A stretch of DNA of 14,841 nucleotides from an uncultured Chitinophagaceae bacterium (GTDB lineage: Bacteria > Bacteroidota > Bacteroidia > Chitinophagales > Chitinophagaceae), in assembly GCA_903832075.1 (NCBI GenBank), contig CAILAF010000024.1, forward strand, positions 1 to 14,841, read 5' to 3'. The stretch's first letter is position 1. The number at the start of each line of letters is the position of its first letter. A program made the position numbers and the translations under genes. This document shows, in pieces, positions 7,746-14,841 of this stretch. The notes beneath the pieces were generated by a model that searched no databases, had not been told where the DNA came from, and saw only the letters and a list, made by a program, of their open reading frames with translations.

Positions 7746-8858
7746 ATGAATCGAAAAGGAAAAGTGTTGGTGGCAATGAGTGGCGGTATAGACAGTACTG
7801 TTACGGCTTTAATGTTGCATAACGAAGGTTATGAAGTAATTGGCATTACAATGAAAACTTGGGACTATGCAACAAGTAGTGGAAACAATAGCAAAGAAAC
7901 AGGCTGTTGCAATTTAGATTCTTTTAATGATGCTCGTGCAGCCGCAGTGCATAACGGGTTTCCGCATTTTATTTTAGACATTCGTGAAGAGTTCGGTGAT
8001 TTTGTAATTGAAAATTTTGTTGAAGAATATTTGGCAGGTCGTACGCCTAATCCATGTGTAATGTGCAATACGCATATTAAATGGCGTGCATTATTAAAAC
8101 GTGCCAATGCATTGGATTGTGAATTTATTGCAACGGGTCATTATGCTGAAATTAGAAAACATACCAACAATCGTTATGTAATTAGTAAAGGATTAGATGA
8201 AACAAAAGATCAGAGTTATGTTTTGTGGGGATTGGATCAGGAATTATTAAGCAGAACTATTTTGCCTTTAGGAAAATATCGCAAAAGTGAAATAAGACAA
8301 ATGGCGCATGATATGGGTTATCCGGAATTGGCAAAGAAGAATGAGAGTTATGAAATTTGTTTTGTTCCTGACAATGATTATCGCGGATTTTTAAAACGCA
8401 AAGTTGATGGCTTAGAAAAAAAAGTGGAAGGTGGTTGGTTTGTTGATACCAATGGAAAAAAATTAGGACAACATAAAGGTTATCCGTTTTATACAATTGG
8501 TCAGCGTAAAGGTTTAGAAATTGCAATGGGTAAACCCATTTATGTAACTGCAATTGATCCCGAAACAAATACTGTTGTGTTGGGGGAAGAAAAAGATTTA
8601 GAAAAAAATGATATGCAGGTTGGTAAAATTAATTGGATTAAATATGATGGAATAAGTGATGGAATGGAAGCAATTACTAAAATCAGATATAAAGATAAAG
8701 GTGCATTAAGTAATTTATATAATACAGAAACCGGCATCAGGACTCGTTTCTATGAGAATGTAAAATCTATTGCACCCGGGCAAAGTGCAGTATTTTATGA
8801 AGGTGATGATGTGATTGGTGGTGGAATTATTCAGAGAGGAAAACTTATACTTTCTTAA
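7746..8858 (+). CDS. mnmA: tRNA-specific 2-thiouridylase MnmA
   Basis: MnmA adenylates U34 of the tRNAs for Lys, Glu and Gln and transfers sulfur to give 2-thiouridine, working in the cytoplasm with a sulfur-relay donor. Counting from ATG 7746 (370 residues), the PP-loop motif SGGIDS is at 12-17, the first catalytic cysteine is C104 in TPNPCVMC, and ATGHYAEI follows. The second, persulfide-forming cysteine is C205 in YEICFVPD. GQHKGYPFYTIGQRKGL marks the central domain and a beta-barrel region ends the protein. An in-frame ATG at 7695 would add 17 unrelated residues; the conserved MNRKGKVLVAMSGG start and the promoter element at 7720 favour 7746. No strong Shine-Dalgarno is present (A-rich AAAAAAAATTA). 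The last 14 nt overlap the convergent methyltransferase gene. Confidence 0.96.
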   Translation: MNRKGKVLVAMSGGIDSTVTALMLHNEGYEVIGITMKTWDYATSSGNNSKETGCCNLDSFNDARAAAVHNGFPHFILDIREEFGDFVIENFVEEYLAGRTPNPCVMCNTHIKWRALLKRANALDCEFIATGHYAEIRKHTNNRYVISKGLDETKDQSYVLWGLDQELLSRTILPLGKYRKSEIRQMAHDMGYPELAKKNESYEICFVPDNDYRGFLKRKVDGLEKKVEGGWFVDTNGKKLGQHKGYPFYTIGQRKGLEIAMGKPIYVTAIDPETNTVVLGEEKDLEKNDMQVGKINWIKYDGISDGMEAITKIRYKDKGALSNLYNTETGIRTRFYENVKSIAPGQSAVFYEGDDVIGGGIIQRGKLILS

Positions 8859-10020
8859 ACAAAGCCCCAAACATAGTATCTGCTTTTTTATCGTAACCAA
8901 TCAATAATTCTTTTTTTATTAATCGTAATGAAGGAAATGTTTGCTGAATAAAATCAACTACATCTTCATTTTCTTTTTTGAACACTGAACAAGTGATGTA
9001 TAAAAAGTATCCATCCTTTTTTAAATGAGGAGTAACATTACTTACAATCTTTTTTTGTAATGAAGCATATTCATTTATTTTTTCTTCTGTAAAAAAATAT
9101 AATTGTTCCGGCGTTCTGCTCCATGTACCGCTGCCGCTGCAAGGTGCATCGCAGAGGATGAGATCAAATTTTAAATTTTGAATTTTAAATTTTGAATCAG
9201 TCAAATCATCAACAAATGATTCATACTTTTTTATTCCTGCTTTTGCAAAACGTTGTTTTAAATTTTGCAAGATAGAAGCACGAACATCACTAACTGTTAA
9301 TTGAATATTTTGTAAAACATCAACTGCTAAAATAGATTTACCGCCGCTTGCTGCGCAGCAATCCCAGATTTGAGTTCGGAGTTGAAAGTCAATAGTCAGG
9401 AGTTGAAGAAATTCACTAATCCTTTGAGAAGAATAATCTTGTATCACTACTTCTTCATCAACGTTTAAAATTGAATCGACTTTAGTTGAATTAGACAACG
9501 CCAAAGAATTTGATGATAATTGCTGAAATGCAATTTGATTGGCATTTAATTTTTGGATTACAATTTTTTCATAGCCCGGACGAATACGCAAAAATAAATC
9601 AGGTTGAATAAGATGCGACGCAGCAAATGAAGGTGAATTAATTGTTTCACTTAACTCCTGTTTCCAAGGAAAAATGTCTTGAACAAAAATTGATGCATAT
9701 CTTTTTTGAATAAATTCTATTCTAATATTTAAATCATTGCTCCAATCATTCCATTTTTCATCAAATAATATATTCCATTCTCCTGCTTCATCATTACATA
9801 AAAAAATAGCAACTCGTAATTTTTCTTCAACGTTTAATTCTTTTAATGAACGACCTAAACGATAATAACAATAACACAAATGAGAAATTAATTTCCTATC
9901 CTTTGAACCATGTTTTTTATTTTGTGCAAAATATTGTTTTAAAAAATGTACTAATGGAATGCTCCCATCATATTGTTGGATTAATGTAACAGCTTTATTG
10001 AAATAAGATTGAAAACGCAT
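8845..10020 (-). CDS. RsmB/NSUN-family RNA cytosine-5 methyltransferase
   Basis: This SAM-dependent enzyme methylates a cytosine in rRNA or tRNA; the exact target cannot be read from the sequence. In the 391-residue product the SAM-binding motif WDCCAASGGKS is at 219-229. The motif IV cysteine is C294 in DAPCSGSGTW, and the catalytic nucleophile of motif VI is C344 in YITCSVFKKENE. The usual QDYSSQ block is at 194-199. The first 140 residues form an N-terminal region with KKHGSKDRKLISHLCYCYYR, as in RsmB-like proteins, but shorter than the NusB-like domain of E. coli RsmB. Two low-complexity stretches (residues 205-217 and 276-285) come from short DNA repeats inserted in frame. The gene is divergent from rpsT, and its 3' end overlaps mnmA by 14 nt. 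Confidence 0.92.
   Translation of the reverse strand: MRFQSYFNKAVTLIQQYDGSIPLVHFLKQYFAQNKKHGSKDRKLISHLCYCYYRLGRSLKELNVEEKLRVAIFLCNDEAGEWNILFDEKWNDWSNDLNIRIEFIQKRYASIFVQDIFPWKQELSETINSPSFAASHLIQPDLFLRIRPGYEKIVIQKLNANQIAFQQLSSNSLALSNSTKVDSILNVDEEVVIQDYSSQRISEFLQLLTIDFQLRTQIWDCCAASGGKSILAVDVLQNIQLTVSDVRASILQNLKQRFAKAGIKKYESFVDDLTDSKFKIQNLKFDLILCDAPCSGSGTWSRTPEQLYFFTEEKINEYASLQKKIVSNVTPHLKKDGYFLYITCSVFKKENEDVVDFIQQTFPSLRLIKKELLIGYDKKADTMFGALFKKV
9168..9195. repeat. 14-bp tandem repeat (two copies) inside the methyltransferase gene
   Basis: ATTTTAAATTTTGA occurs twice back to back (9168-9181 and 9182-9195). On the coding strand it encodes KFKIQNLKF at residues 276-285, between the motif III region and FDLILCDAPC. 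The two units differ in reading frame because 14 is not a multiple of 3. Confidence 0.8.
9378..9407. repeat. Spaced 9-bp direct repeat inside the methyltransferase gene
   Basis: GGAGTTGAA occurs at 9378-9386 and again at 9399-9407, with two AGTC units in between. The block encodes about residues 205-217 (FLQLLTIDFQLRT), just ahead of SAM motif I. Its composition resembles simple-sequence intergenic repeats more than a conserved protein segment. Confidence 0.5.
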
Positions 10021-10059
10021 TCAGTTAAATAAAGTTTTATGTTAGGTATAATAAAAGTT

Positions 10060-10090
10060 CAAAAGTAGGGTTAAAAAATTCCTATTTCAA
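10060..10090 (-). promoter_or_regulatory. Putative promoter of the RNA methyltransferase gene
   Basis: The minus strand carries TTG (10090-10088), a 20-nt spacer, and TACTTTTG (10067-10060), matching the Bacteroidota -33/-7 arrangement with TAnnTTTG. Transcription would begin near 10053, leaving a leader of about 33 nt before ATG 10020. Confidence 0.45.
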
Positions 10091-10172
10091 TTTCGTCTAC
10101 TTAACTAAAAGGCAAGCCAAAAAGAACAAGATATTTCAATAAATAGGCTTAAAATAATTGAGAGAATTAATC

Positions 10173-10201
10173 AGCAAAAGCAATAGAGTACTGCATTTGC
10201 T
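10173..10201. repeat. Hairpin in the rpsT/methyltransferase divergent region
   Basis: AGCAAAAGCA (10173-10182) pairs with TGCATTTGCT (10192-10201) as a 6-bp stem, one A-A mismatch and a 3-bp stem, with a 9-nt loop. It sits between the two divergent promoters and has no U-tract. It could be a regulatory site or may have no function. Confidence 0.25.
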
Positions 10202-10242
10202 AAATTTTTCCACATAAATTTTCTAATTCAGTTGAATGCCCT

Positions 10243-10250
10243 TACCTTTG
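10243..10250 (+). promoter_or_regulatory. Putative -7 promoter element of rpsT
   Basis: TACCTTTG matches TAnnTTTG and lies 36 nt before the rpsT ATG at 10287, giving a leader of about 30 nt. No convincing -33 box is seen. The leader is A and G-rich near the start codon, with AAAAAAGTGATATA just upstream. Confidence 0.45.
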
Positions 10251-10286
10251 CCGTCCCGAAAAATAGGGATTTAAAAAAGTGATATA

Positions 10287-10538
10287 ATGGCGAATCATTC
10301 AGCGACAAAAAAAGATACAAGACAAGCTGCCAAACGCAGAGATACAAATAAGTATTATGGAAAAACTACCCGTAATGCTGTTCGTGAATTAAAAGCATCT
10401 GCTGATAAGAAAGCTTACGACGAAAGTTTACCTAATGTTATTTCCATGATTGATAAATTAGCTAAACGCGGTATCATTCACAAAAACAAAGCCGCTAACT
10501 TAAAAAGTAAGTTGGCTAAAAAGAAAGCATCAGCTTAA
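10287..10538 (+). CDS. rpsT: 30S ribosomal protein S20
   Basis: S20 binds 16S rRNA early in 30S subunit assembly. The 83-residue, strongly basic product starts MANHSATKKDTRQAAKRRDT, a typical S20 opening. It continues with NKYYGKTTRNAVRELK and ends in the Lys and Ala-rich helix NKAANLKSKLAKKKASA. Its length is that of the family. It has its own predicted promoter element and an intrinsic terminator 22 nt after the stop, so it is most likely monocistronic. Confidence 0.97.
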   Translation: MANHSATKKDTRQAAKRRDTNKYYGKTTRNAVRELKASADKKAYDESLPNVISMIDKLAKRGIIHKNKAANLKSKLAKKKASA

Positions 10539-10560
10539 AATTATTATTGAAAATATTTGA

Positions 10561-10589
10561 ACAGTCATAAATTATATGACTGTTTTTTT
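10561..10589 (+). terminator. Intrinsic terminator of rpsT
   Basis: ACAGTCATA (10561-10569) pairs perfectly with TATGACTGT (10575-10583) around a 5-nt loop, followed by a run of T to 10589. The T-run overlaps the stop codon of the convergent sensor kinase gene (10588-10590). Confidence 0.88.
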
Positions 10590-11967
10590 ATTGCTGAACT
10601 TGATGGAAATGAATGCTGAAACGATTAATATTTGGTTCCATGGCCTTGTAATCTAAACTTGCATCATGCAATGAAACTATTCGGTGAACAATAGATAAGC
10701 CTAATCCAAAACCTTTTACTGAAGTTGAATTAGCTCCACGGAAAAAAGGTATTTTTAATTTTTCTGCATCAGATGGTTGTAAATGTTCGCCAACATTATC
10801 AACATGAACATCTAATTTACCTTGATCAGCATCAATGCTTACAGTTACCCTTTTGTCTTTTGAATATTGCCAAGCATTTTTAAATAAGTTGGTAAATGCA
10901 ACTTTTAATAATGCTTCATTAGCATGAATCAACAAATCATTTTCGTTACTGGGTAAGCCTGCAAATTCTAATTCTATTTCAATGCCTGGTAATAATTTTC
11001 TGGCAATACTTATTGCATCATATAATAATTCATCAATTCGAACAGAAGGCCATTGGCGTGAAAATTGAATTTTCTCATATTGAGATAAAAGTAACAATGA
11101 ATTGGTTAATTCAATCATTCCTTCCTGATCCTCTTTTAAAGAATGTAAAACTTTTACATAACCTTCTTTATCTAAATCTTTTCGTAATGCAGATTCTGTA
11201 AATGCCAACATAGTTGCTAAAGGTGTTCTTAATTCATGTGAAGCATGGTGAACAAAATTCTTTTGCGTATCAAATGCCTGCTTCAAACGATCAAGCATTC
11301 GATTAAAATTGATGGCAATTTGTGTGACTTCATTTTTTTCTTTTCCTTCGTCCAAACGTTCAGATAAATTTATCTCATTTACTTTTTGCATTTGCCTTCC
11401 TAAATTAGACAATGGCCTGAAAGCCGCACGGGCAAAGAAAAAGGAGAATACCAACGTAACAAATAAGCTTGCCAAAAAAACACCACCTAAAATATATTTT
11501 AATGTGTTTAATCTGCTTAACCCATATCTATCAATCGCAGAAATATGAATGTATAAACCTGTTCTGTCATCATATAAACCCGAATATTCTCTTATCCCAT
11601 TTCGATATCTATATTCACCATTTGGAACTTTCTGTATTTGTTCAAATATGCTCGCCTCTATTTTGTTACTTAATGTATCTGGTTCTTTAAATAAAACATT
11701 TAATCCTGAATCGAAAACAGCAACTGTCTCTTCATTTAAAACATTTCTATGCGCCTGATGAAAATCGTTCATCAATAATGCACTGTCATGAATTTTTCTA
11801 ATGTCGTAGAATTCTTTGCTGATGTTAAAAGCTTCTGTACGCATTCTCCTGAAATGATCACTGGCTCTGTAATTAAAATACACTACATAAATAGATGCGG
11901 AAGTAACCAATAAAATAAAAGCAACAAATGAAGTGAAGAGAATAGAGAAACGGAATTTCAGGTTCAT
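10588..11967 (-). CDS. Two-component sensor histidine kinase
   Basis: This 459-residue membrane kinase phosphorylates itself and then the adjacent response regulator. Transmembrane helix 1 spans about residues 8-31, and a periplasmic sensor region covers about 32-156. Helix 2 (YILGGVFLASLFVTLVFSFF) lies at about 158-179, followed by a HAMP linker at 180-233. The HisKA motif FVHHASHELRTPL carries the phosphoacceptor H244. The ATP-binding domain has the N box FTNLFKNAWQYS with N364, a divergent G1 box DNVGEHL (the usual form is DNGxGI), and the G2 box GFGLGLSIV at 419-427. The sensor region gives no recognisable ligand-binding signature. The ATG lies 11 nt after the response regulator stop, so the two form an operon. 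Confidence 0.94.
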   Translation of the reverse strand: MNLKFRFSILFTSFVAFILLVTSASIYVVYFNYRASDHFRRMRTEAFNISKEFYDIRKIHDSALLMNDFHQAHRNVLNEETVAVFDSGLNVLFKEPDTLSNKIEASIFEQIQKVPNGEYRYRNGIREYSGLYDDRTGLYIHISAIDRYGLSRLNTLKYILGGVFLASLFVTLVFSFFFARAAFRPLSNLGRQMQKVNEINLSERLDEGKEKNEVTQIAINFNRMLDRLKQAFDTQKNFVHHASHELRTPLATMLAFTESALRKDLDKEGYVKVLHSLKEDQEGMIELTNSLLLLSQYEKIQFSRQWPSVRIDELLYDAISIARKLLPGIEIELEFAGLPSNENDLLIHANEALLKVAFTNLFKNAWQYSKDKRVTVSIDADQGKLDVHVDNVGEHLQPSDAEKLKIPFFRGANSTSVKGFGLGLSIVHRIVSLHDASLDYKAMEPNINRFSIHFHQVQQ

Positions 11968-11978
11968 ACCAAAAAAAA

Positions 11979-12662
11979 TTATTTAATGAAATACCCGAAG
12001 CCCGGCTTAGTTTGAATTAATTTTTCTTCAAAAGGTTTATCAATTTTGTTTCTTAAAAAACTAATATAAACCTCAATTGTATTTGTACCTGTATCAAAAT
12101 TTAAATCCCAAACTTTTTCTAGAATTTCTGTTTTTGAAATTACTTTACCTCTATTGTGCGCCAATAAAGCCAATAAAGCAAATTCCTTTGCAGTTAATGG
12201 AATTTCTAAAGTACCGCGAGTTACAGTTTTCATTACAAAATCAATAGTTAAATCATCAATCTCAATTTTCTTAACTGTTTGCTCGCCGGTATCTGCTCTC
12301 TTTAATAAAACTTTTACTCTTGCAAATAATTCATCAAAATGAAATGGTTTAACAATATAATCATCGGCACCAACATTAAAAGCATCAACCTTATCTTGTA
12401 CTTCTCCCAATGCAGTCAACATGATAATTGGAATAGACCTATTGACAATTCTAAATTCTTTACACAATGCTAATCCGTTTTTATAAGGAAGATTTACATC
12501 TAAAATCACTAAAGAATAGTCATGTTGCTTAAACATTTTTTCAGCAATCAAACCGTCATAAGCAACATCTGTTTGATAACCGTGAACAGTTAACTCTTCT
12601 TGAATAATCTGACTTAATTTCGGCTCATCTTCGGCTAATAATATTTGATATCGTTTTTCCAT
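11979..12662 (-). CDS. OmpR-family DNA-binding response regulator
   Basis: The 227-residue protein has an N-terminal receiver domain (about 5-120) with the acidic pocket E11/D12, phosphorylation site D55 in VILDVNLP, T83, and K105 in DYIVKPF. A winged-helix Trans_Reg_C domain (about 132-226) carries LTAKEFALLALLAHNRGKVI, ILEKVWDLNFDTGTNTIEVY and the terminal GFGYFIK, all typical of the OmpR/PhoB class. It is the first gene of the pair with the sensor kinase downstream. The neighbouring genes give no strong hint of its regulon; the divergent secreted peptidase at 12790 is a conceivable target because the two share a 127-nt intergenic region. Confidence 0.95.
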   Translation of the reverse strand: MEKRYQILLAEDEPKLSQIIQEELTVHGYQTDVAYDGLIAEKMFKQHDYSLVILDVNLPYKNGLALCKEFRIVNRSIPIIMLTALGEVQDKVDAFNVGADDYIVKPFHFDELFARVKVLLKRADTGEQTVKKIEIDDLTIDFVMKTVTRGTLEIPLTAKEFALLALLAHNRGKVISKTEILEKVWDLNFDTGTNTIEVYISFLRNKIDKPFEEKLIQTKPGFGYFIK

Positions 12663-12699
12663 TTACTTTTAATAAATTTTTATCGAAAATGATTTGGTT

Positions 12700-12763
12700 T
12701 TCCCGGGGATATGGGCTGATATTGGAGCGTGTTTGCTCGGGTATTGAAAGACAACACGGGACT
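12700..12763. promoter_or_regulatory. GC-rich repeat-bearing intergenic patch between the response regulator and the peptidase
   Basis: This stretch is clearly richer in G and C than its AT-rich surroundings. It contains the palindrome CCCGGG (12702-12707), an imperfect 10-bp direct repeat GATATGGGCT/GATATTGGAG, and an inverted repeat CGTGTT (12728-12733) with AACACG (12753-12758). It may hold operator sites for one or both divergent genes. No protein-specific site is recognised, and the -10-like TATAATTTTATAA just downstream is only a weak promoter candidate. Confidence 0.25.
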
Positions 12764-12789
12764 TTTATAATTTTATAATCAACAAAGTA

Positions 12790-14514
12790 ATGAAAAAACT
12801 GATTCTTCCCTTACTTATGGTTTTGGCATGTGAATTAAATGCTCAAAACTTTTTAACACCCTTTGAAATTAGTAAACGTAATAATACGGCAACTTATTTT
12901 GAATGCATTGATTTCTATAAAAAATTAGATGCTGCTTTTACTACTATAACTGTTAAGAATTTCGGAAACACAGACGCAGGTTATCCGTTACATCTTGTAT
13001 TGTATAGTGCTGATAAGTCTTTCAACCCACAACAATGGCATCAAAAAAATAAGATTGTATTGTTTATAAATAATGGAATCCATCCCGGAGAACCGGATGG
13101 CATTGATGCTTCTATGATGTTATTGAGAGATATTGCTAACGGTAAAATAAAATGTCCGAGTAATGTTGTGTTAGCCATTATACCGGTTTATAATATTGGT
13201 GGAAGTTTAAACAGAGGAAGTTTTTCGAGAGTAAATCAAAACGGACCTACTGCTTATGGCTTTAGAGGTAATGCACAAAATTTGGATTTGAACAGAGACT
13301 TTACAAAGAATGATAGTTACAATGCACAAGCATTTGCACAAATATTTCATTGGTTGAATCCTGATATTTTTATGGATAATCATGTAAGTGATGGTGCCGA
13401 TTATCAACATACCATGACATTACTTACCACTCAACATGATAAATTAAACAGCGAACTCGGTAATTTTTTATACAATGTTTTTGAACCTGCTTTGTTTAAA
13501 GGAATGGAAGAAAAAAATTGGCCAATGTGTCCTTATGTAAATTTTGAACAAGGTAATCCCGACAGAGGTTGGGATGGTTTTTATGATACGCCAAGATACA
13601 GCAGCGGTTACACAACTTTATTTCAAACCATTGGCTTTGTTCCTGAAACACATATGCTGAAACCTTATGGCGACAGAGTGCAAGCCACTTATGCTTTAAT
13701 GCAAACTATGATGGAACAAGGTTCTAAATATGCAAAAGAAATTATTGAAAAAAGAAAACAATCATTAGCTGCCATTCAACAACAAAAAGATTTTCCGTTA
13801 TCATGGAAAGCTGATACAACAAAATTTGATCTCATTAATTTCATGGGTTATGAAACAGGCAGAAAAAAAAGTGATGTTACCGGAATGGACAGAATGTTTT
13901 ACGATCATTCAAAACCTTTTATCAAACCCGTAAAATATTTCAATCATTTTGTTGGAGATAATATTGTTACCAAACCAAAAGCATATATCATTCCGCAAGG
14001 TTGGCATAATGTAATTGATTTATTGAAGCTGAATAAAGTTGAAATGAAAAGATTGTCGAAAGATTCTTTGATTGAAGTAGATGCTTACCATATTGATGAT
14101 TATAAAACATCTACCCGTGCTTATGAAAAACATTATCGCCATAGTGATGTAAAACTTAGCAGCAGCAAGCAAACCATTAAATTTTTAAAAGGAGATTATA
14201 TTATTAATACAGGGCAAACAGCCGATCGTTTTTTAGTTGAAATGTTAGAACCAACAGGTGATGACAGTTATTTTGCATGGAATTTTTTTGATGCTATTCT
14301 GCAACAAAAAGAAGGTTACAGCAATTACCGATGGGAAGATGTTGCTGCAACTTATTTACAACAACATGATGAATTAAAACAAAAATTAGAAGACAGAAAA
14401 AAAGCCGATGCAAGATTTGCAGCTTCTGCTAATATGCAATTAGATTTTGTTTATAAAAATTCGCCTTATTATGAACCTGCACATTTAAGGTATCCGGTGT
14501 ATAGGGTTAATTGA
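12790..14514 (+). CDS. Secreted M14-type zinc carboxypeptidase-like protein
   Basis: The 574-residue protein has a Sec signal peptide (MKKLILPLLMVLACELNAQ). Its catalytic domain spans about residues 30-320. The zinc ligands are visible as H98 and E101 in NNGIHPGEPDG and H198 in MDNHVSDGADY. The substrate-binding arginine appears as R169 in NLDLNRDF. A candidate catalytic glutamate is E286 in GFVPETHMLKPYGDR. Together these match M14 metallocarboxypeptidases, which remove C-terminal residues from peptides or act on peptidoglycan peptides. The substrate here is unknown. About 250 residues follow the catalytic domain; they lack a recognisable domain and end YEPAHLRYPVYRVN. Such long two-part M14 proteins do occur in Bacteroidota. 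It is divergent from the two-component operon. Confidence 0.88.
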   Translation: MKKLILPLLMVLACELNAQNFLTPFEISKRNNTATYFECIDFYKKLDAAFTTITVKNFGNTDAGYPLHLVLYSADKSFNPQQWHQKNKIVLFINNGIHPGEPDGIDASMMLLRDIANGKIKCPSNVVLAIIPVYNIGGSLNRGSFSRVNQNGPTAYGFRGNAQNLDLNRDFTKNDSYNAQAFAQIFHWLNPDIFMDNHVSDGADYQHTMTLLTTQHDKLNSELGNFLYNVFEPALFKGMEEKNWPMCPYVNFEQGNPDRGWDGFYDTPRYSSGYTTLFQTIGFVPETHMLKPYGDRVQATYALMQTMMEQGSKYAKEIIEKRKQSLAAIQQQKDFPLSWKADTTKFDLINFMGYETGRKKSDVTGMDRMFYDHSKPFIKPVKYFNHFVGDNIVTKPKAYIIPQGWHNVIDLLKLNKVEMKRLSKDSLIEVDAYHIDDYKTSTRAYEKHYRHSDVKLSSSKQTIKFLKGDYIINTGQTADRFLVEMLEPTGDDSYFAWNFFDAILQQKEGYSNYRWEDVAATYLQQHDELKQKLEDRKKADARFAASANMQLDFVYKNSPYYEPAHLRYPVYRVN

Positions 14515-14569
14515 AAGTGATTTTATAAAAAGAAAATGGTTAGTATATTTAATTGTTAGAAGAAGTTCA

Positions 14570-14841
14570 ATGATAACAAAGTCCTCATTTATTAATCTCA
14601 TATTAACACTAACATTTTTTGTAATTATATCATGTTCGTCAAATCATGATATTGTTTTAGAATCGGTCAGTTTTACACCTGAATATTTTAAAAATAGCTT
14701 GCACTTTGGTGAAGATGAGAAATCAATGTATGAGAAAAATAGATTCCTGCTCGATATAGGGAGTATTGATACAACATCAGAAACTCCACCAATAAAAGTT
14801 GCATATATCTGCGTCAATCATAAACAAATTCAACTTGATCT
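14570..14841 (+). CDS. N-terminal part of a predicted lipoprotein (runs off the window)
   Basis: An open frame starts at ATG 14570 and stays open for 90 codons to the right edge. It begins MITKSSFINLILTLTFFVIISCSSN, a type II signal peptide with lipobox IISC and the lipidated cysteine at residue 22. The start is preceded by AGAAGAAG, a plausible ribosome binding site about 5 nt upstream. The mature part (DIVLESVSFTPEYFKNSL, then HFGEDEKSMYEKNRF) shows no motif that I recognise. It follows the peptidase gene by 55 nt on the same strand and may be cotranscribed with it. The call as a gene rests on the signal peptide and the open frame. Confidence 0.75.
   Translation, partial: MITKSSFINLILTLTFFVIISCSSNHDIVLESVSFTPEYFKNSLHFGEDEKSMYEKNRFLLDIGSIDTTSETPPIKVAYICVNHKQIQLD

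Noticed and set aside
8257..8568. 103-residue antisense frame in mnmA
   Set aside because: Wholly inside mnmA on the opposite strand, with composition explained by the antisense of a conserved gene.
10021..10286. tRNA, riboswitch or small RNA gene in the rpsT upstream gap
   Set aside because: I see no cloverleaf or known aptamer. The gap is explained by two divergent promoters and a modest hairpin.
11309..11758. Three overlapping plus-strand frames within the sensor kinase gene
   Set aside because: All antisense to a well-supported kinase, with no motifs.
1..14841. CRISPR array, prophage, insertion sequence or defence island
   Set aside because: No regularly spaced repeats, transposase, integrase or phage genes are visible. 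The gene content is mainly housekeeping.

Overview
The window looks like a chromosomal segment from a member of the Bacteroidota, most plausibly the Chitinophagaceae or a close relative; this placement is an inference. The DNA is visibly AT-rich, and Shine-Dalgarno sequences are mostly weak or absent. Several genes are preceded by the Bacteroidota -7 promoter element TAnnTTTG. The gene set (GH92 mannosidase, secreted FAD oxidoreductase, lipoproteins, SSB ending in DDLPF) also fits that phylum. There are no RNA genes, insertion sequences, phage genes or CRISPR arrays that I can see.

Layout. Positions 1-45 are the last 14 codons of queA (+), followed by a strong bidirectional hairpin terminator at 72-102. 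A minus-strand block then runs from 7506 back to 108. In transcription order it holds ssb (with its own terminator), a GH92 alpha-mannosidase, a secreted FAD-dependent oxidoreductase 27 nt downstream of it, a lipoprotein of unknown function, lysC (aspartate kinase) and a small two-helix membrane protein 17 nt after lysC. Divergent from ssb is mnmA (+), which overlaps tail-to-tail with an RsmB/NSUN-type RNA m5C methyltransferase (-). Next comes rpsT (+, ribosomal protein S20), convergent with an OmpR-type response regulator and sensor kinase operon (-). The window ends with a secreted M14-type zinc peptidase (+) and the 5' part of another lipoprotein gene that runs off the right edge.

Function. 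Most genes are housekeeping: tRNA modification (queA, mnmA), rRNA or tRNA methylation, ribosome assembly, DNA replication and repair, and aspartate-family amino acid synthesis. The accessory part is an exported glycan-degradation pair (GH92 plus FAD oxidoreductase), exported lipoproteins, a secreted peptidase and one two-component system.

The most noteworthy observation is that two genes are each broken by what looks like a single extra base in a short homopolymer: the GH92 gene in a 6-T run at 5341-5346, and the small gene downstream of lysC in a 4-G run at 423-426. In both cases removing one base restores one continuous protein. They may be real recent pseudogenes or homopolymer over-calls in the assembly. 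I found no convincing new multi-gene system; the remaining findings are modest.
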